Shown here one piece after another: positions 48,097-59,326 of a DNA stretch of 64,000 nt. The DNA is from Crocodylus rhombifer (lineage: Eukaryota > Chordata > Crocodylia > Crocodylidae): assembly GCA_038503035.1 (NCBI GenBank), contig JAVSML010000995.1:248001-312000 (forward strand), written 5' to 3'. How positions within the stretch are numbered: position 1 is the stretch's first letter; each line of letters opens with the position of its first letter. Both the position numbers and the translations under genes were made by a program. A model generated the notes under the pieces. It saw only the letters and a program-made list of their open reading frames with translations. It made no database searches and was not told where the DNA came from.

Positions 48097-48950
48097 GTGT
48101 CCAGTGTAAATGGTTAGAACCTGCAACACCACTTCCCAGAAGAGTAAGCAAGGCCCAGCTAAATGCTTGACTTAAATGGGGGTGTATTTACAACTCTTGC
48201 TGAAGCTCTAAGGCCCCACTCCTTAAACAGGAAAGCTTACTAAAGCCAACAATAGCACAGTGAAAAAGGGTCCTGCCTGTAAAAATATGGTGGGACAAGG
48301 CCTGAGTTCTAATCCCTACTTCTGCACAGCTGTCATCTGTGTTAAGTTATATTAAACAGTCTAGCAAAATTACAGTGTCACATTTTTAATGTAGAAGGAA
48401 GTTTTCTAGGTTTTTTATCAGCCACGGCAAGGTATATTCCAGCATACAATTCTGAATATGTAAAATTATACCTGCTTTCAGACAAGGCTGCATCACTTAA
48501 TTTTAAGATGCAGTCTAATAAGCTATTTGTTTCTTTTTAGTGGTCTGAAGGCCCCTGTTTATCAGTTTCTTAGGTCATGCTCTAAACAGTTCTGTTTTTC
48601 CTTCAAGAAGCCACAGTTTTGCCAGGTAATGCTTTACATCATAGGGCTTTGCTGTTTTTCCTTGCTCTCAATGACTCTTTTGTCACCTCAGATTTCATTT
48701 CCTGATCATTCAAACTGGACAAAGAATAAGCAAAATGCTGAGTTTGATGGAGGCTGCTTACGCTACTTCAGATCCAATTCATATGTTCCTGATGGTGGCA
48801 GCATGTTTCATTTGCAGCTCTCGGGACAAAGTGGCAACATCTAAGGCTGCTTTATTCCATCAGTTAAACAGAAAATTAAGGCCAGAATTGCAGAGACAAT
48901 ACGTATGTCCTGCTAGCTTTGGGCAAAATGGTCAGTGACATCCACCAGAG
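48097..48950. other. Intergenic, nothing recognised
   Basis: No named repeat or exon was seen. The + frame at 48,527-48,844 lacks a domain or splice context. Confidence 0.45.
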
Positions 48951-49233
48951 CATGGTGGTTCTCAATCTTTTTAGATTCGAGACACCCCTCACAAAATGCC
49001 AACTCTTCCTTTTCACTTGTTTTTTTGACTCTTGGGAAATAATAAAACAATTCTTTTGAACTCCTAAAGCCTCCAATAGGTCAGAAAAACACTACCTATT
49101 TGAAATCTCTGGGCTTCTCTTGCAATCATGCTGGTATGCCCAACAGCAGTAAGATTGCATGGCACCTCACCGCACCCTTGACAGGATCTCCTGGCACCCG
49201 AGCATGCTGCGGCACCTTGGTTGAGAGGTGCTG
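48951..49233 (+). mobile_element. hAT-like non-autonomous element
   Basis: It begins CATGGTGGTTCTCAATC and ends TTGGTTGAGAGGTGCTG, a degraded CAGTGGTTCTCAAC inverted pair. It shares AAATAATAAAACAATTCTTT and GGATCTCCTGGCACCC with its relatives at 29,274 and 60,183. No clear target duplication remains. Confidence 0.7.
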
Positions 49234-49369
49234 AAGTTCGCGCTGCAATAAAGATGTTGTTGCAATGTGTGTGGAAGTGTTTTTCTTCTAAACTCCCCAA
49301 ATTGCTTACTTGTGGGGGGGAAGGGACTGTCGAGGGGCTGCATCAGAGCCTGGTGTTGGTCCCTGAGGT

Positions 49370-49910
49370 GCAGTGACAGTAGGTGACATGGGGGAACAGA
49401 GGAGGCTCCTGCTTGGGTGCATGTGTGGGTGTGTATTGGGCGAGGGGGAAATCAGCACAGTATGGGGGTACGGCATGGAGGTACACAGTCGTGTACGTGA
49501 GTGCAAGAGTGTGTGCAGAAGCAGCAGGCATGGAGGGCTGCGCATATGTCTTTCTACACAATCGTGTGTGTGTGCACAGATGGGCACAAGGGAATGTGTA
49601 CAAAAGGGGCAGGCTTGAAGGGCTGTGTGTATATGGGGGTACGTGTGTGCGCACGTGCGCAATCAATGGCTCATAGGTCAGTGTGTGTGTGCGCGTGTTG
49701 GCATATTACACAGGCCCAGGAAAGGTGCCTGAGTATGTGGGCAGCATTGGGTGTACAGAGGGGTGCAATAAAGTGCAGACAAGTGCGTGCGTGTCTGGAA
49801 AAGGGGGGCACGGGTGAAGAGGCACGCACAGACGTGTGTGTGTGTGTGTGTGTGTGGAAAGGTGGGGCGGGTGAAGACGCACACACAGACGTGTGTGTAT
49901 GTGTCTGGGC
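49370..49910. repeat. TG-rich low-complexity tract with tandem units
   Basis: Dense GTGTGTG/GTGCG sequence. At 49,798-49,905 a unit of about 55-60 bases (GGTGAAGANGCACNCACAGA, then CGTGTGTGTGTG) occurs twice in tandem with a TG run of about 24 bases in the first copy. Frames in both directions here (for example 49,501-50,412) are made of this repeat and are not genes. Confidence 0.7.
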
Positions 49911-50206
49911 CCCGCGCGCTGGGGGCGGAGCTGGCGTCGCTCCCGCCCCTGCGAGGCTCCTCCTGCCCCTCCCCGTCAAATCCGCCCGCCCGCTCAGCTC
50001 CGCTCTGCCGCGAGTCACCGCCGCGCCGCGTCGGGCGGCGCCGCTTTGGGTTGTGCGCCCGCCCGCACTGGCCGGGCCGGGGGCTCCGCTCCGCTCTATT
50101 CCCCTCCCCCTTCCCCCTGCCGGGCAGGGGGCGGCGCGCGCAGGTGTGCGCCGCGCGCCGCGTATTGCTCTATGTAGGCGCGTCTGCGTGCATCTTCCGC
50201 ACCCGC

Positions 50207-50289
50207 ACCAGGATGGCCGAGTGGTTAAGGCGTTGGACTTAAGATCCAATGGACGTATGTCCGCGTGGGTTCGAACCCCACTCCTGGTA
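50207..50289 (+). tRNA. tRNA-Leu (anticodon TAA)
   Basis: An 83-base sequence that folds as a class II tRNA: acceptor ACCAGGA pairing with TCCTGGT, an A-box TGGCCGAGTGG (50,214-50,224), an anticodon arm TTGGACTTAAGATCCAA with TAA, a long variable arm GGACGTATGTCC, and a B-box GGTTCGAACCC (50,268-50,278). No CCA is encoded. Apart from one variable-arm base it agrees with human tRNA-Leu-TAA-1 as I remember it. It decodes UUA codons. A T-run terminator follows. All paired regions are intact, so the gene looks functional. Confidence 0.97.
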
Positions 50290-50296
50290 GCTGTTG

Positions 50297-50303
50297 TTTT
50301 TTT
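50297..50303 (+). terminator. Pol III T-run terminator
   Basis: Seven T in a row, seven bases after the tRNA-Leu 3' end, the standard distance and form of an RNA polymerase III terminator. Confidence 0.9.
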
Positions 50304-50525
50304 CCAGGCTTGTTGTGAAATGCAGGAGGAGGCCAGGGGAGATGCAGGAGGTGGCCAGGGAAGAAAGGCGGGGGCCCCAGAGAAAGCCCGCGCTGCCGCT
50401 GTCACCGGTTAAGCCCAGGAAGGGAGGAGCAAGCTGCACGCTGCTGCCCTGCTGCCTGTGCCAAGCCACTGAAGGCAACAGTAGCAATCTTTTACGAGAC
50501 ACGCACACGGGGACAGGCGTATCAG

Positions 50526-50897
50526 ATGCAGGGACAAGTCAGGCTGGCTGCAAATAACACAAGTGCGCAGCCTAGCACAGATGTGGCAGAGCTTGACACG
50601 CTGGTGCAGGAAAGAGAGGCTCAGCTACGGACGCTAGGGACAGCTACGCAAACATGCAGGGAGCGATGCGTGAGCACATGCAGAGATATAACCACCTGGA
50701 GAGAAACTACCAGGAGGAATGCAAACATATTGAGACAGAAGTCAAGGAGGTGTACAGGGCACTGCAACCACGCAGGCCTCACAACATGCGGAGAACAAGG
50801 TGCGAACAGTCAAAGACATATATGCGGACAGAGACATGAGTTGGAGAACTGGCCCTTGCTGACAGATGCAGAAAGATGCAGGCAGCTGCAGGAATAG
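50526..50897 (+). other. Unrecognised open frame downstream of tRNA
   Basis: A 123-codon frame with the segment DVAELDTLVQEREAQLRTLG. A second + frame (50,654-50,839) continues with MREHMQRYNHLERNY and QEECKHIETEVKEVY. Both pieces look like amphipathic coiled-coil sequence and lie one after the other in two phases, as a frameshifted coding remnant would. I do not recognise the family. There is no intron signal or promoter of its own beyond the nearby CpG island. Chance is also possible. Confidence 0.25.
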
Positions 50898-52301
50898 ACA
50901 GATACAGGAGCAGATACAGAAGTACAGGTGAAGACTTGAATTGCGTGGCTAGACTCAAAGCCATTTAGACACATACCAAGTTGGCAACACAAGCAAATTC
51001 CATGATCAGGCAAACATGTCACATAATGCAGGTGTATTTCTAGGACGCAGTACCTGGAACTATGTGTAATGGACAAAAGAAACTGTAGCCTCATTTACAC
51101 GCAAAACTTCACTAAAATGATTATTTCTTTAAAGTTAATTGGTTAAGCCAAATCCAATTGGTTAAACCAACCAAAATGAATTGGTTAAACCAGCGGTTCA
51201 ATTTATGTGAACCATTTGATTCAAATCGACTTTATATCCAGTTACTTTACATTGTAAATGTATTGACTGAATTACACTATATTATACTATATATTAAACT
51301 GGTATTAGCTAGCTCTAAATTCACGTAAAGCAGGGCAACCGATGGCTCACAGGTCATAGTGTGTGTGTGGAGGTCTTTGTGGATGGGAGAATCAGAGAGC
51401 TGATGACTCAGAGGTGGAAGCAGACAGGTCAAAAGCAGAGGCCATAGGTGTGCTATGTACTGCCTTCCTTCCTACTGTCTTTCATGTCCTCTTATTGCAG
51501 CTGCCACTTGTTTCACCACCAAAGCACTGGTTGCTAGCAATGGCAATTGGCAGCAAGGGTAAGGGTCAGCTGTAACATGGCGGGAATGGAGAAAGTTGCC
51601 CTTGGCGCAGAGCAGGGCTGGCTGAGGTGGTAGGTGGAGAAAGGGGTGGCTGGCTCAGGCCATAAGCCTTACTAGTTACACTTCTGGCAGTGACTCACCT
51701 TTTTTAACTTTCGCGTCTCAGGCCAAATTAGACAAATCAGATCCAAAGTTCGTCCACTGAGCAGAGCTCAGTCATTCAGCTTGAGGCTTCAGATAGTCCC
51801 AAATCCATGGTAGGCATCCTCAGTGCCAGCCCCAAGCCCAGAGGTCTTGGGGGTCAGATACCCCCAAGTCTTACTTGCCTTTAGCCAAAAAGCCAAAGGA
51901 GCAAGCTAGGGAGAAATCCCCTAGCTCTGTAAAATAAAATGTGTAGCCAGGATCCTCCCACTGGGAGGCTATAGCACACTCTCAAAGGGTGCCTACCCAC
52001 AGTGCAGTGAACAAATCTCCACCCTCAACTACACAGTTATTCAAAGTCAGGGAGAAGGGGGTCTCCCTTTCCAGGTACAGCAAAACCACCTGGACTGATA
52101 ATACCTCCACAGGTTGCTGACCCCTGACTCAGAGGATCCATATAGAATTTAAACTTATTTACAGTGAGTAAAATCCCTTAGCTTCTGCTAACGTTGTCTT
52201 ATAGATAAAGCAGGACAGAGTGTCTTTTTGCCCAAATTAAATGTGTTGCAATATTGTGACCGGAGTATGGGAATTATGTACCTAAAGCATCTCTCTCAAC
52301 T
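50898..52301. other. Intergenic, nothing firm recognised
   Basis: It holds a cluster of GGTTAAACC/GGTTAAGCC motifs (51,136-51,200) and a possible hAT right terminus, GGTTGCTGACCCCTG, at 52,112-52,126 whose left partner I could not find. No gene was seen. Confidence 0.45.
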
Positions 52302-52313
52302 ATGTACCTGAGC

Positions 52314-52678
52314 ATTGGCGATGCGTAGGGGGTGCACGTGCACCCCCTAAACGTGGCGGTGCACCCACTGCGAAAAGGCACTGCCGACACTGCCAGCAGC
52401 ACCTGGAGGCGGTCACCACTCACCACTCCCTCCCCCTCACCACCAACACCGCCAGCTGTGGGCAGTCTGCAGTCACCGCTGGCCTCTGTCAACACTACCG
52501 TTGGCATCTGTGGGTGATCATCAGCCACCAGTCAGCGCTCAACAACCCTGACACTGACAGCGCCATGGCCACCTGCGGGAGCTCCCCGCTTGCTGCCACC
52601 ATGCTCCCACTGCCAACAGGCACCACTGCCTGCGGGAGCTCACCACGCCCCTCCAGCTGCCAGGGGCACGCAGCGTTC
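52314..52678. repeat. GC-rich insertion flanked by 12-bp direct repeats
   Basis: A 365-bp GC-rich block (CACC, GCCAC and CTGC repeats) sits in AT-rich DNA between two exact copies of ATGTACCTGAGC (52,302-52,313 and 52,679-52,690). The left part contains a 24-bp perfect palindrome centred on CACGTG (52,326-52,349). Overlapping frames on both strands have no domain. The direct repeats look like a target-site duplication, but a tandem event is possible because ATGTACCT also occurs at about 52,276. Confidence 0.5.
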
Positions 52679-52690
52679 ATGTACCTGAGC

Positions 52691-53300
52691 TGTGTTTTGA
52701 TCACATTTAATGGTTAGACAGGCTCCAATCTGGTAAACATTCCCTTGGGATAGCATGAAGGGAAACACAATTACAATTTGTTAGATAAAACTTTCAAGTT
52801 GATACGAGGGATGGTTCTGGTGCGAGTGTGCTACCGAAGATGATAATAGCTTAGGGCCAGCGCCCTGTACTAGTAGCCATGGGATTAAATGGCCGAGGAC
52901 TTTGGCAATGTGACAAAAAATATGACCTCCTGTAGTCCTTGTGTAGCCATGGCATGTGACTCGGGACAAGAAATAAAGCTCATTCCTTCCAAGCAGTGCA
53001 GTGTCCCACCCTTATTAAATATGATCATTAAGGATTCCAATGTGCTTTGCCAGGGTGCAGGAAAAGCTGTCAGATTTGGGCCTGATCTCATGGAAATTAA
53101 TAGATGTTTTGCCAGTGACTTAAACTTAAGCTGATTCTGGCCCTGTGTTTTATTACTTAAGATTTCTGCCGCAAGTGAAAAACAAAAAGAGGCACCCTTC
53201 CATACATACCAGGAAACCCCAACATAACTGAAAAACACATCACAGATATTACTTTAAAAATTCAGTGATACAATTCAGTATAACCCAACATGGTTCAATA
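52691..53300. other. Intergenic, nothing recognised
   Basis: No gene, RNA or named repeat was identified. Confidence 0.5.
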
Positions 53301-56149
53301 AATTTCATAGACATTCGAGCTGAAGAGACCCCGAAGGATCATTGAGTCCAGCTCCCTGCCTCAGGGGCAGGAAGTCAGCAGGGATCATAGGATCCCAGCA
53401 AGATAAACATCCAATTATATCTTGAAGGTGTTCAAAGTGGATGCTTGAACCACCTCCAACGGCAGTCTATTCCAAACCTTGGGGGCTCGGACAGTAAAGA
53501 AGTTCTTCCTTATGTCCAGCCTGAATCAGTCATGGTGGAGTTTGTAACCATTTGATCTTGTCATCCCTTGGGGCGCTCTGGTGAACAGACATTCCCCCAG
53601 ATCCTGGTGAGCACCCCTGATAAACTTATAGGTGGCCATCAGATCACCCCTGAGCCTGCGCTTTTCCAGGCTGAAGAGTCCCATGGCTCTCAGCCTGTTG
53701 TCATAAGGTCTGTTTTCCTGACCTCCGATTACACGCGTGGCTCTTCTCTGGACTCTCTCAAGCTTCTCCACATCCTTTTGAATTGTGGAGCCCAAAACTG
53801 GACGCAGTACTCCAGCTGCAGCCTCGCCAAGGCTGAGTACAACAGCAGAATGACGTCCCGGGATTTGCTTGAGAAGCATCTATGGATGCAAGCCAGCATT
53901 TTGGTTGCTTTACTAGCCGCAGCATCACACTGAAGGCTCCTGTTCATCTTGTGGTCAATCATGACACCCAAGTCCCTTTCATCTGTAGTGCTAACAAGCA
54001 TAGCACTACCGAGCCTCTAAGGATGCTGCAGGTGTTTCCTCCCAAGGTGGAGAACCTTGCATTTTTCGGTGTTGAACACCATCAGGTTCTCGTCCACCCA
54101 TTTCCTGAGCCTGTCAAGATCTGCCTGGCTCACCCTCCTGTCCTCAGGTGTGGATGCTTTACCCCAGAGTTTGGTGTCATCGACAAACTGGCCAGCCCAC
54201 TGCTGACACCAATGTCTACATCATTGATGAAGATGTTAAGAAGTATAGGCCCTAGGACAGAGACTTGAGGGACCCCACTGGTCACCACGCACCATGATGA
54301 TTGACTTCCGTCAACCTCCACCCTCTGGGTCCTGCTGGGGAGCCAATTCCCCAGCCAGCGGATCATGTTGAGGTCAAGGCCACAGTTAGCCAGTTTAGCC
54401 AAGAGGTGATCATGGGATACCAGATCAAAGGCTTTGTTGAAGTCAAGATATATGACATCAATCTCTTCCCCCTTGTCCACGTGATAAGTCACCTGGTCAT
54501 AAAAGGAAATGAGTTTGGTCAAGCAAGACCTACCCGCAACAAACCCATGCTGGCTATCCCTCAGGATATTGCCGTCAGCTAGTCAGTTAGGATGACTTCT
54601 TTGATAATCTTTTCCAAGACCTTCCCCAGGATAGAGGTCAGGCTGATGGGCCTGTAGTTTGCCAGATCTCCTTTCCTCCCTTTCTTGAAGATAGGCACCA
54701 CATTGTCCTTCTTCCAATCATCGGGTACTTCACCAGAGTGCCAGGAGCTCTCAAAGATCCATGCCAGGGGCTGAGCTATGATGCTCGCCAGCTCCCTCAG
54801 TACCCTGGGGTGTAACCCATCAGGGCTGGCTGACTTGAAGGTATCCAGCCTGTCAAGGTGTTCCTTCACAAGGTCAGCTTTGATGGAGGGTAAGGAATCT
54901 CCCTCACATGGGCATCCCTGACCCATAGTGGGCAGGGGTGTCCCATGGGACTGGTGAAAAATTGATCCAAAGTACCCATTTTCCAAGTTTGCTTTTTCCT
55001 GGGCATTGGTTGTCAGTTGCCCCATCTGTTTTAGCAGGGGTCCAACATTGCCCTTGCTTTTCCTCCAGCTCCCTATATATCTAAAAAAGAACTTTTTATT
55101 GTCCTTGATATTTGTAGCTAGCTAGAGTTCCATCGCAGCCTTAGCTTTCCTGGTTTGCTCTCTGCAGGTCTGGACCAGAGCAGAGTATTCCTCCTTGGTG
55201 GTGGTTCCAGTCCTCCATCCTTTGTAGGTCTTCCTTTTCAGATGCAGGAGGTCTGCTAGTTCCCTGGAGACCCAAGGGGGCTGCTGTGCCCTTTTGCTGG
55301 CTTTCCTTTGAGACGGGATAGACTTTGCTTGCACATCTAGGATTGCTCCCTTGAGGAGCAACCACTCGTCCTGAACTCCCCTCCCCTTTAGGTTGTGGCC
55401 CTTTAGGGCCTCACTGACAAGCCTCTGTAGCTTGTCAAAGTCAGCTATCCTGATGTCGAGGACTTCTATAATACTGACTGACTTGCCAGCTTTATGGTGG
55501 ATGGTAAAGGTGATCAGCTTGTGATCACTGTCACCCAGCTTCCCTTCGATCATTAGGTCACTGATTAGGTCATCCCCGGTTGCCAGTACGAGGTGAAGCA
55601 GTGCTTTACCTCTTGTCGACCCACAGACTTCCTGCATCAGATAGAGGTCATCCACACACAAGAGAAAGCTTTGCGACCACTCAGATTTGGCTGAGCACTC
55701 CTCCCACGAGATGTCTCGGTAGTTAAAGTCTCCCATGACAACCATACACAGGGAGTTAGCAGCCTCAGCCTATTCCCTGGCAAACTCCTGGTCAAGGTCT
55801 TGACCCTGGGTAGGGGGTCTGTAGTAGACCCCCACCATAGTATCCCCTGTGCCATGTTTCCCACAAATTTTAACCCAGAGGGTCTCAAGTTTTCCACTGT
55901 GGGTGCCAATGTCGGCTAGCAGGAATGCATAACTTTCCTTAACATAAGAGAGCTACACTCCTGCCCCATTTGTCCATTCAATCCCTCCTGTACGGGGTAT
56001 AGCCATCTATACCTGTAGCCCAATCATGAGTGAGTCCCACCGGGTCTCTGTTATCCCTATGACATCATAGTTATTTGGGTTTAGCAGGAGGACAAGTTCT
56101 TCCTGTTTATTCCCCAAGCTCCTTGCATTTGTTTATAGGCAGACAAGTG
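53301..56149 (-). mobile_element. CR1 LINE, nearly full ORF2, decayed
   Basis: The minus strand carries, in order from right to left: an endonuclease start (NARSLGNKQEELVLL at about 56,130), YDVIGITET, VMGDFNYRDISW (from 55,739), SDHKLITF, then the reverse transcriptase with VVPIFKKGRKGDLANYRPIS, YLDFNKAFD (motif A), SGVPQVSVLGPILLNIFIND, and the C-terminal ERVQRRATRV and LFSLEKRRLRGDL. It ends at an ATTTCATAG-type 3' terminus at 53,301. Frameshifts and stops split it into at least six frames. One shift falls just before the FADD-type motif, which reads VDD in the next frame. It is non-functional. It abuts a second CR1 at 56,150. Confidence 0.93.
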
Positions 56150-58830
56150 TCATAGTTTCATAGTAGCTAGGGTCAGGAGGGACCTGATCAGATCGTCTAA
56201 CCTGAGGCAGGAGTGAATGCTGGTTCACAAGACCCCAGACAGGTGATCATCTAACCTCTTTTTGAATTTACCCAAGGTAGGGGCAAGGGCCCTACCCTGG
56301 GAAGTTGGTTCCAGATTTTGGCAACCCTGACTGTAAAATATTGCCTCCTGATCTCTAACATAAACCTATTCTCTTTCAGCTTATTACCATTGTTCCTCAT
56401 CACCTCAGGTGGTGCTGGGAAGAAAAGTGCTCTTCCTATTTGCTGTTGATCTCCCCTGTTGAGTTTGTAGGCAGCCACCAGGTCCCCCCTCAGCCTCCTC
56501 TTGCAGAGGCTGAACAGGTTCAGGTCCCTCAGTCTCTCCTTATAGGGCTTGTCCTGCAGCCCTCTCACCAGGCGGGTGGCTCTCCTCTGAACTCTCTCCA
56601 GGCTGGCCACATCCTTTTTAAAGTGTGGCGCCCAATACTGGACGCAGTACTCCAATTGCAGCCTGACCCATGTTGCATAGAGGGGGAGTATCACCTCTCT
56701 GGACCGGCTTGATATGCATCTTTGGATGCATGACGAGGTATGGCTAGCCTTGCTGGTGGTGGTCTGGCATTGGCGGTTCATGTTCATCTTGGAGTCAGTA
56801 ATGACTCCAAGATCCCGTTCTGCCTCTGTGCTTTCAAGAGGGGAACTCCCCAGCTTGTATGTATGCTGTGGATTCCTTCTGCCAAGGCGCAGCACCCTGC
56901 ATTTGTTTATTTTGAACCCCATCCTTTTCTCATTTGTTCATTTTTGTAGTCTGTCTAAATCTAGTTGCAGCCTCTTTCTGCCTTCAAGCATTCCCACTTC
57001 GCCCCACATCTTCGTGTCATCAGCAAACTTGGACAATGTGCTTTCAATCCCCTCGTCCAAGTTGCTGATCAAGATGTTAAACAGTGTGGGCCCGAGGACC
57101 AAGCCCTGGGGTACCCCACTGCTCACATCTTGCTAGGTTGACTACAACCCGTCTACCACTATTCTCTGGGTGCACCCCATCAGCCAGTTTTTTACCCATC
57201 CAACTGTGTAGGCATCAATGCCATAGTTGCTTAATTTATTAATGAGAATGGGGTGAGAGACAGTGTCAAAGGCCTTCTTAAAGTCTAGAAAGACTACGTC
57301 CATGGCGACACCATCATCCAAGGACTTAGTTACCTGGTCATAAAAGGCAATCAGGTTTGTCAGGCAGGACCTGCCTTTGATGAACCCATGCTGATTGCCC
57401 CTGAGCATGATCTTCCCTGTTGGCCCCCCGACAGATATACTCCTTGATGATTTTCTCCAAGATCTTCCTGACAACTGAGGTAAGGCTTACAGGTCTATAG
57501 CTACTTGGGTCCTCCTTCCTCCCTTTCTTAAAAATGGGGACCACATTAGCTAATTTCCAATCCCCCGGCACCTGGCAAGATGACCACAAATGCTCATACA
57601 GCCAGGCCAAGGGCTCCATGATGACGCCTGCCAGCTCCCTCAACACCCTTGGGTGGAGGGCATCTTAACCTGCAGATTTAAAAATGTCCAGCCCTTCCAG
57701 AAGATCCCTAATTACATCTGTGCTGACCCAAGGCCTGACAGAGCTATCCCTGAGATTGTCCCTACCTCTGGCAGGAGGGATGCCCTGTTCAGGAAAACAG
57801 AGGCAAAGAAATTGTTAAAAATATCGGTTTTCTTGTCTGGCATACCCACAAGGTTACCATTTGAGTCTTTCAGGGGCCCCACATTGCCTGGTGTCCTCTT
57901 TTTGCTCCCAATGTACTTGAAAAAGGACTTTTTGCTGTTCTTAATCCTGGACGCCAGCCTGAGTTCCATTTCTGCCTTAGCCTTCCTAATAGCCCTCCTA
58001 CCCTCACGGGCTGAGGAGGAGTACTTCTCCTTGGTGATAGCCCCTCCCTTCCTCTAGTGGTCAGGACCAGATCCAGCAAGGCGTTACCCATAGTGGGGCT
58101 GTGCACCTCCTGGATAAGGTAAAGGTCCTGTAATACAGCCAGGAATCTATGTGAGTGGTCAGACCTGGCTGTCTGCTCCTCCCAGCAAATGTCTGGGTAG
58201 TTTAGGTCACCAGTAACCTAACTGCCTCCATAACCTGACCGGAGAAGTCCCAGTCCAGCTCTTCCCCCTGGTTGAGTGGTCTGTAGTAGACACCCACCAT
58301 AAGGTCCCTTTTACTATGCCCCCCTTGTAGTTTGATCCACAGTGTCTCTGCCTGACCCTCCTCTAACCCGAAGCTAATCCTTGATGATGTGAGTTGCTGT
58401 TTGACATAGAGCGCAACCCCCCACAACTTTCCTCTCTGTCCTGTCCCTTTGGGGCCCTGGCCTTGCCTACAGTTAGTTCCAGGGCTGGGGCAGGAGTGGG
58501 TTCCCTTAAGTCCCTTGGCTTACTGGCTTTGCAAGGGTTGCTGAGCGGGTCAGCAGTGGCAGTAGTCCCCCCATCACCTGGCAGGCTTAGTTTAAAGCCC
58601 AGTAGAGCAGGTCAGCCAGGTTGGCTGAGAAGAGCCTTCTCCCCAGGGGAGAGAGGTGAAGGCTGTCCCTTCCCAGCAGCTCACTGTCTCTCTCACCAAA
58701 GAGTGGACTGTGAAAGCCAAAGCCTTCCCGATGACACGAGCACCACAGCCTTGAGATCTCAGCTGCCAATTTTCCGTTTTCTAAGGTCCTTCCTTTTTCA
58801 TATCCTTCTGACAAGGTTGTTAGCAGAATT
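56150..58830 (-). mobile_element. Second CR1 LINE copy with ORF1 end
   Basis: A different subfamily from its neighbour (3' end CTATGAAACTATGA). The minus strand encodes, right to left: the C-terminus of ORF1 (58,814-58,587, ending DSLHLSPLGRRLFSANLADL), an endonuclease piece (GVALYVKQQL; VGVYYRPLNQGEELDW), then reverse transcriptase pieces with [60 protein letters not shown], and ERVQRRATRLVRGL. FADD is intact, but stops and shifts break the frame throughout. Only about 165 bases separate the ORF1 stop from GVALYV, so the first part of the endonuclease seems deleted. Confidence 0.92.
58587..58814 (-). pseudogene. CR1 ORF1 C-terminal fragment
   Basis: A 75-codon piece ending RDSLHLSPLGRRLFSANLAD plus nine residues and a stop. 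The D-x-LHL...G...F...LA pattern is that of the SGNH-type esterase domain at the C-terminus of CR1 ORF1 proteins. Upstream ORF1 sequence is not recognisable, so this is the 5' limit of the copy. Confidence 0.6.
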
Positions 58831-59326
58831 CACAGATTTGTTGAAATTTGACAGAGCCATGCCACAACACTTTGGCTATGGCTTCAAACTTGCAACCTCT
58901 GGGCTGTTAGCCATGTGCTTCACTGCTCACCCCACCACAGCTGTCATTTTCTACACATAAAGTTGCTATGTGAGGTTGCTTAGTATTAGTGCATGTCAGG
59001 AAGCTAATGGTAAACTAACTCCAGAGTATATTTGAGTATTATCAGATAAAGCTGGTTAACCTGAAGAGTTTAGCAAGGCAGCATCCTGCTCAGATTCCAG
59101 TAAAGGTAATTACATTTCGTCCTATCTATATTTCTTTCTGTATAATTTGAGTTGGATAAAGGATTTTAAACTTCCTGTCCAAAATTATTGTGTGGTATTG
59201 AAAACCTTTAAAGAAATCCAGTTTGGTCAGCATTGGAACTCATGGGACAGTTAGAAATACAGGCACCTAACAGATGGCCTCCAGGTAAACTTTTAAGAAA
59301 TATCAGCACTTACGTTTTTCCTTCCC
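58831..59326. other. Intergenic, nothing recognised
   Basis: About 500 bases between the CR1 pair and the inverted repeat. No feature was recognised. Confidence 0.5.

Larger units (their letters stand above)
49890..50420. promoter_or_regulatory. CpG island around the tRNA-Leu gene
   Basis: GC-rich, CpG-dense sequence (CGCCGCGCCGCGTCGGGCGG at its heart) lies just upstream of and around the tRNA gene. Active tRNA genes often sit in such unmethylated islands, so it may need no other explanation. A Pol II promoter for an unseen transcript cannot be excluded; CAG/GTGTGC near 50,134 could be a weak donor. Confidence 0.6.

Noticed and set aside
49501..50412. 303-codon + frame and 244-codon minus frame
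   Set aside because: Built from TG repeats and CpG-island sequence, and they run through the tRNA gene.
51406..52134. Possible hAT element between two ACTCAGAG copies
   Set aside because: The right end GGTTGCTGACCCCTG looks like a hAT terminus, but the sequence after the left copy does not form an inverted partner. The 8-base match may be chance.
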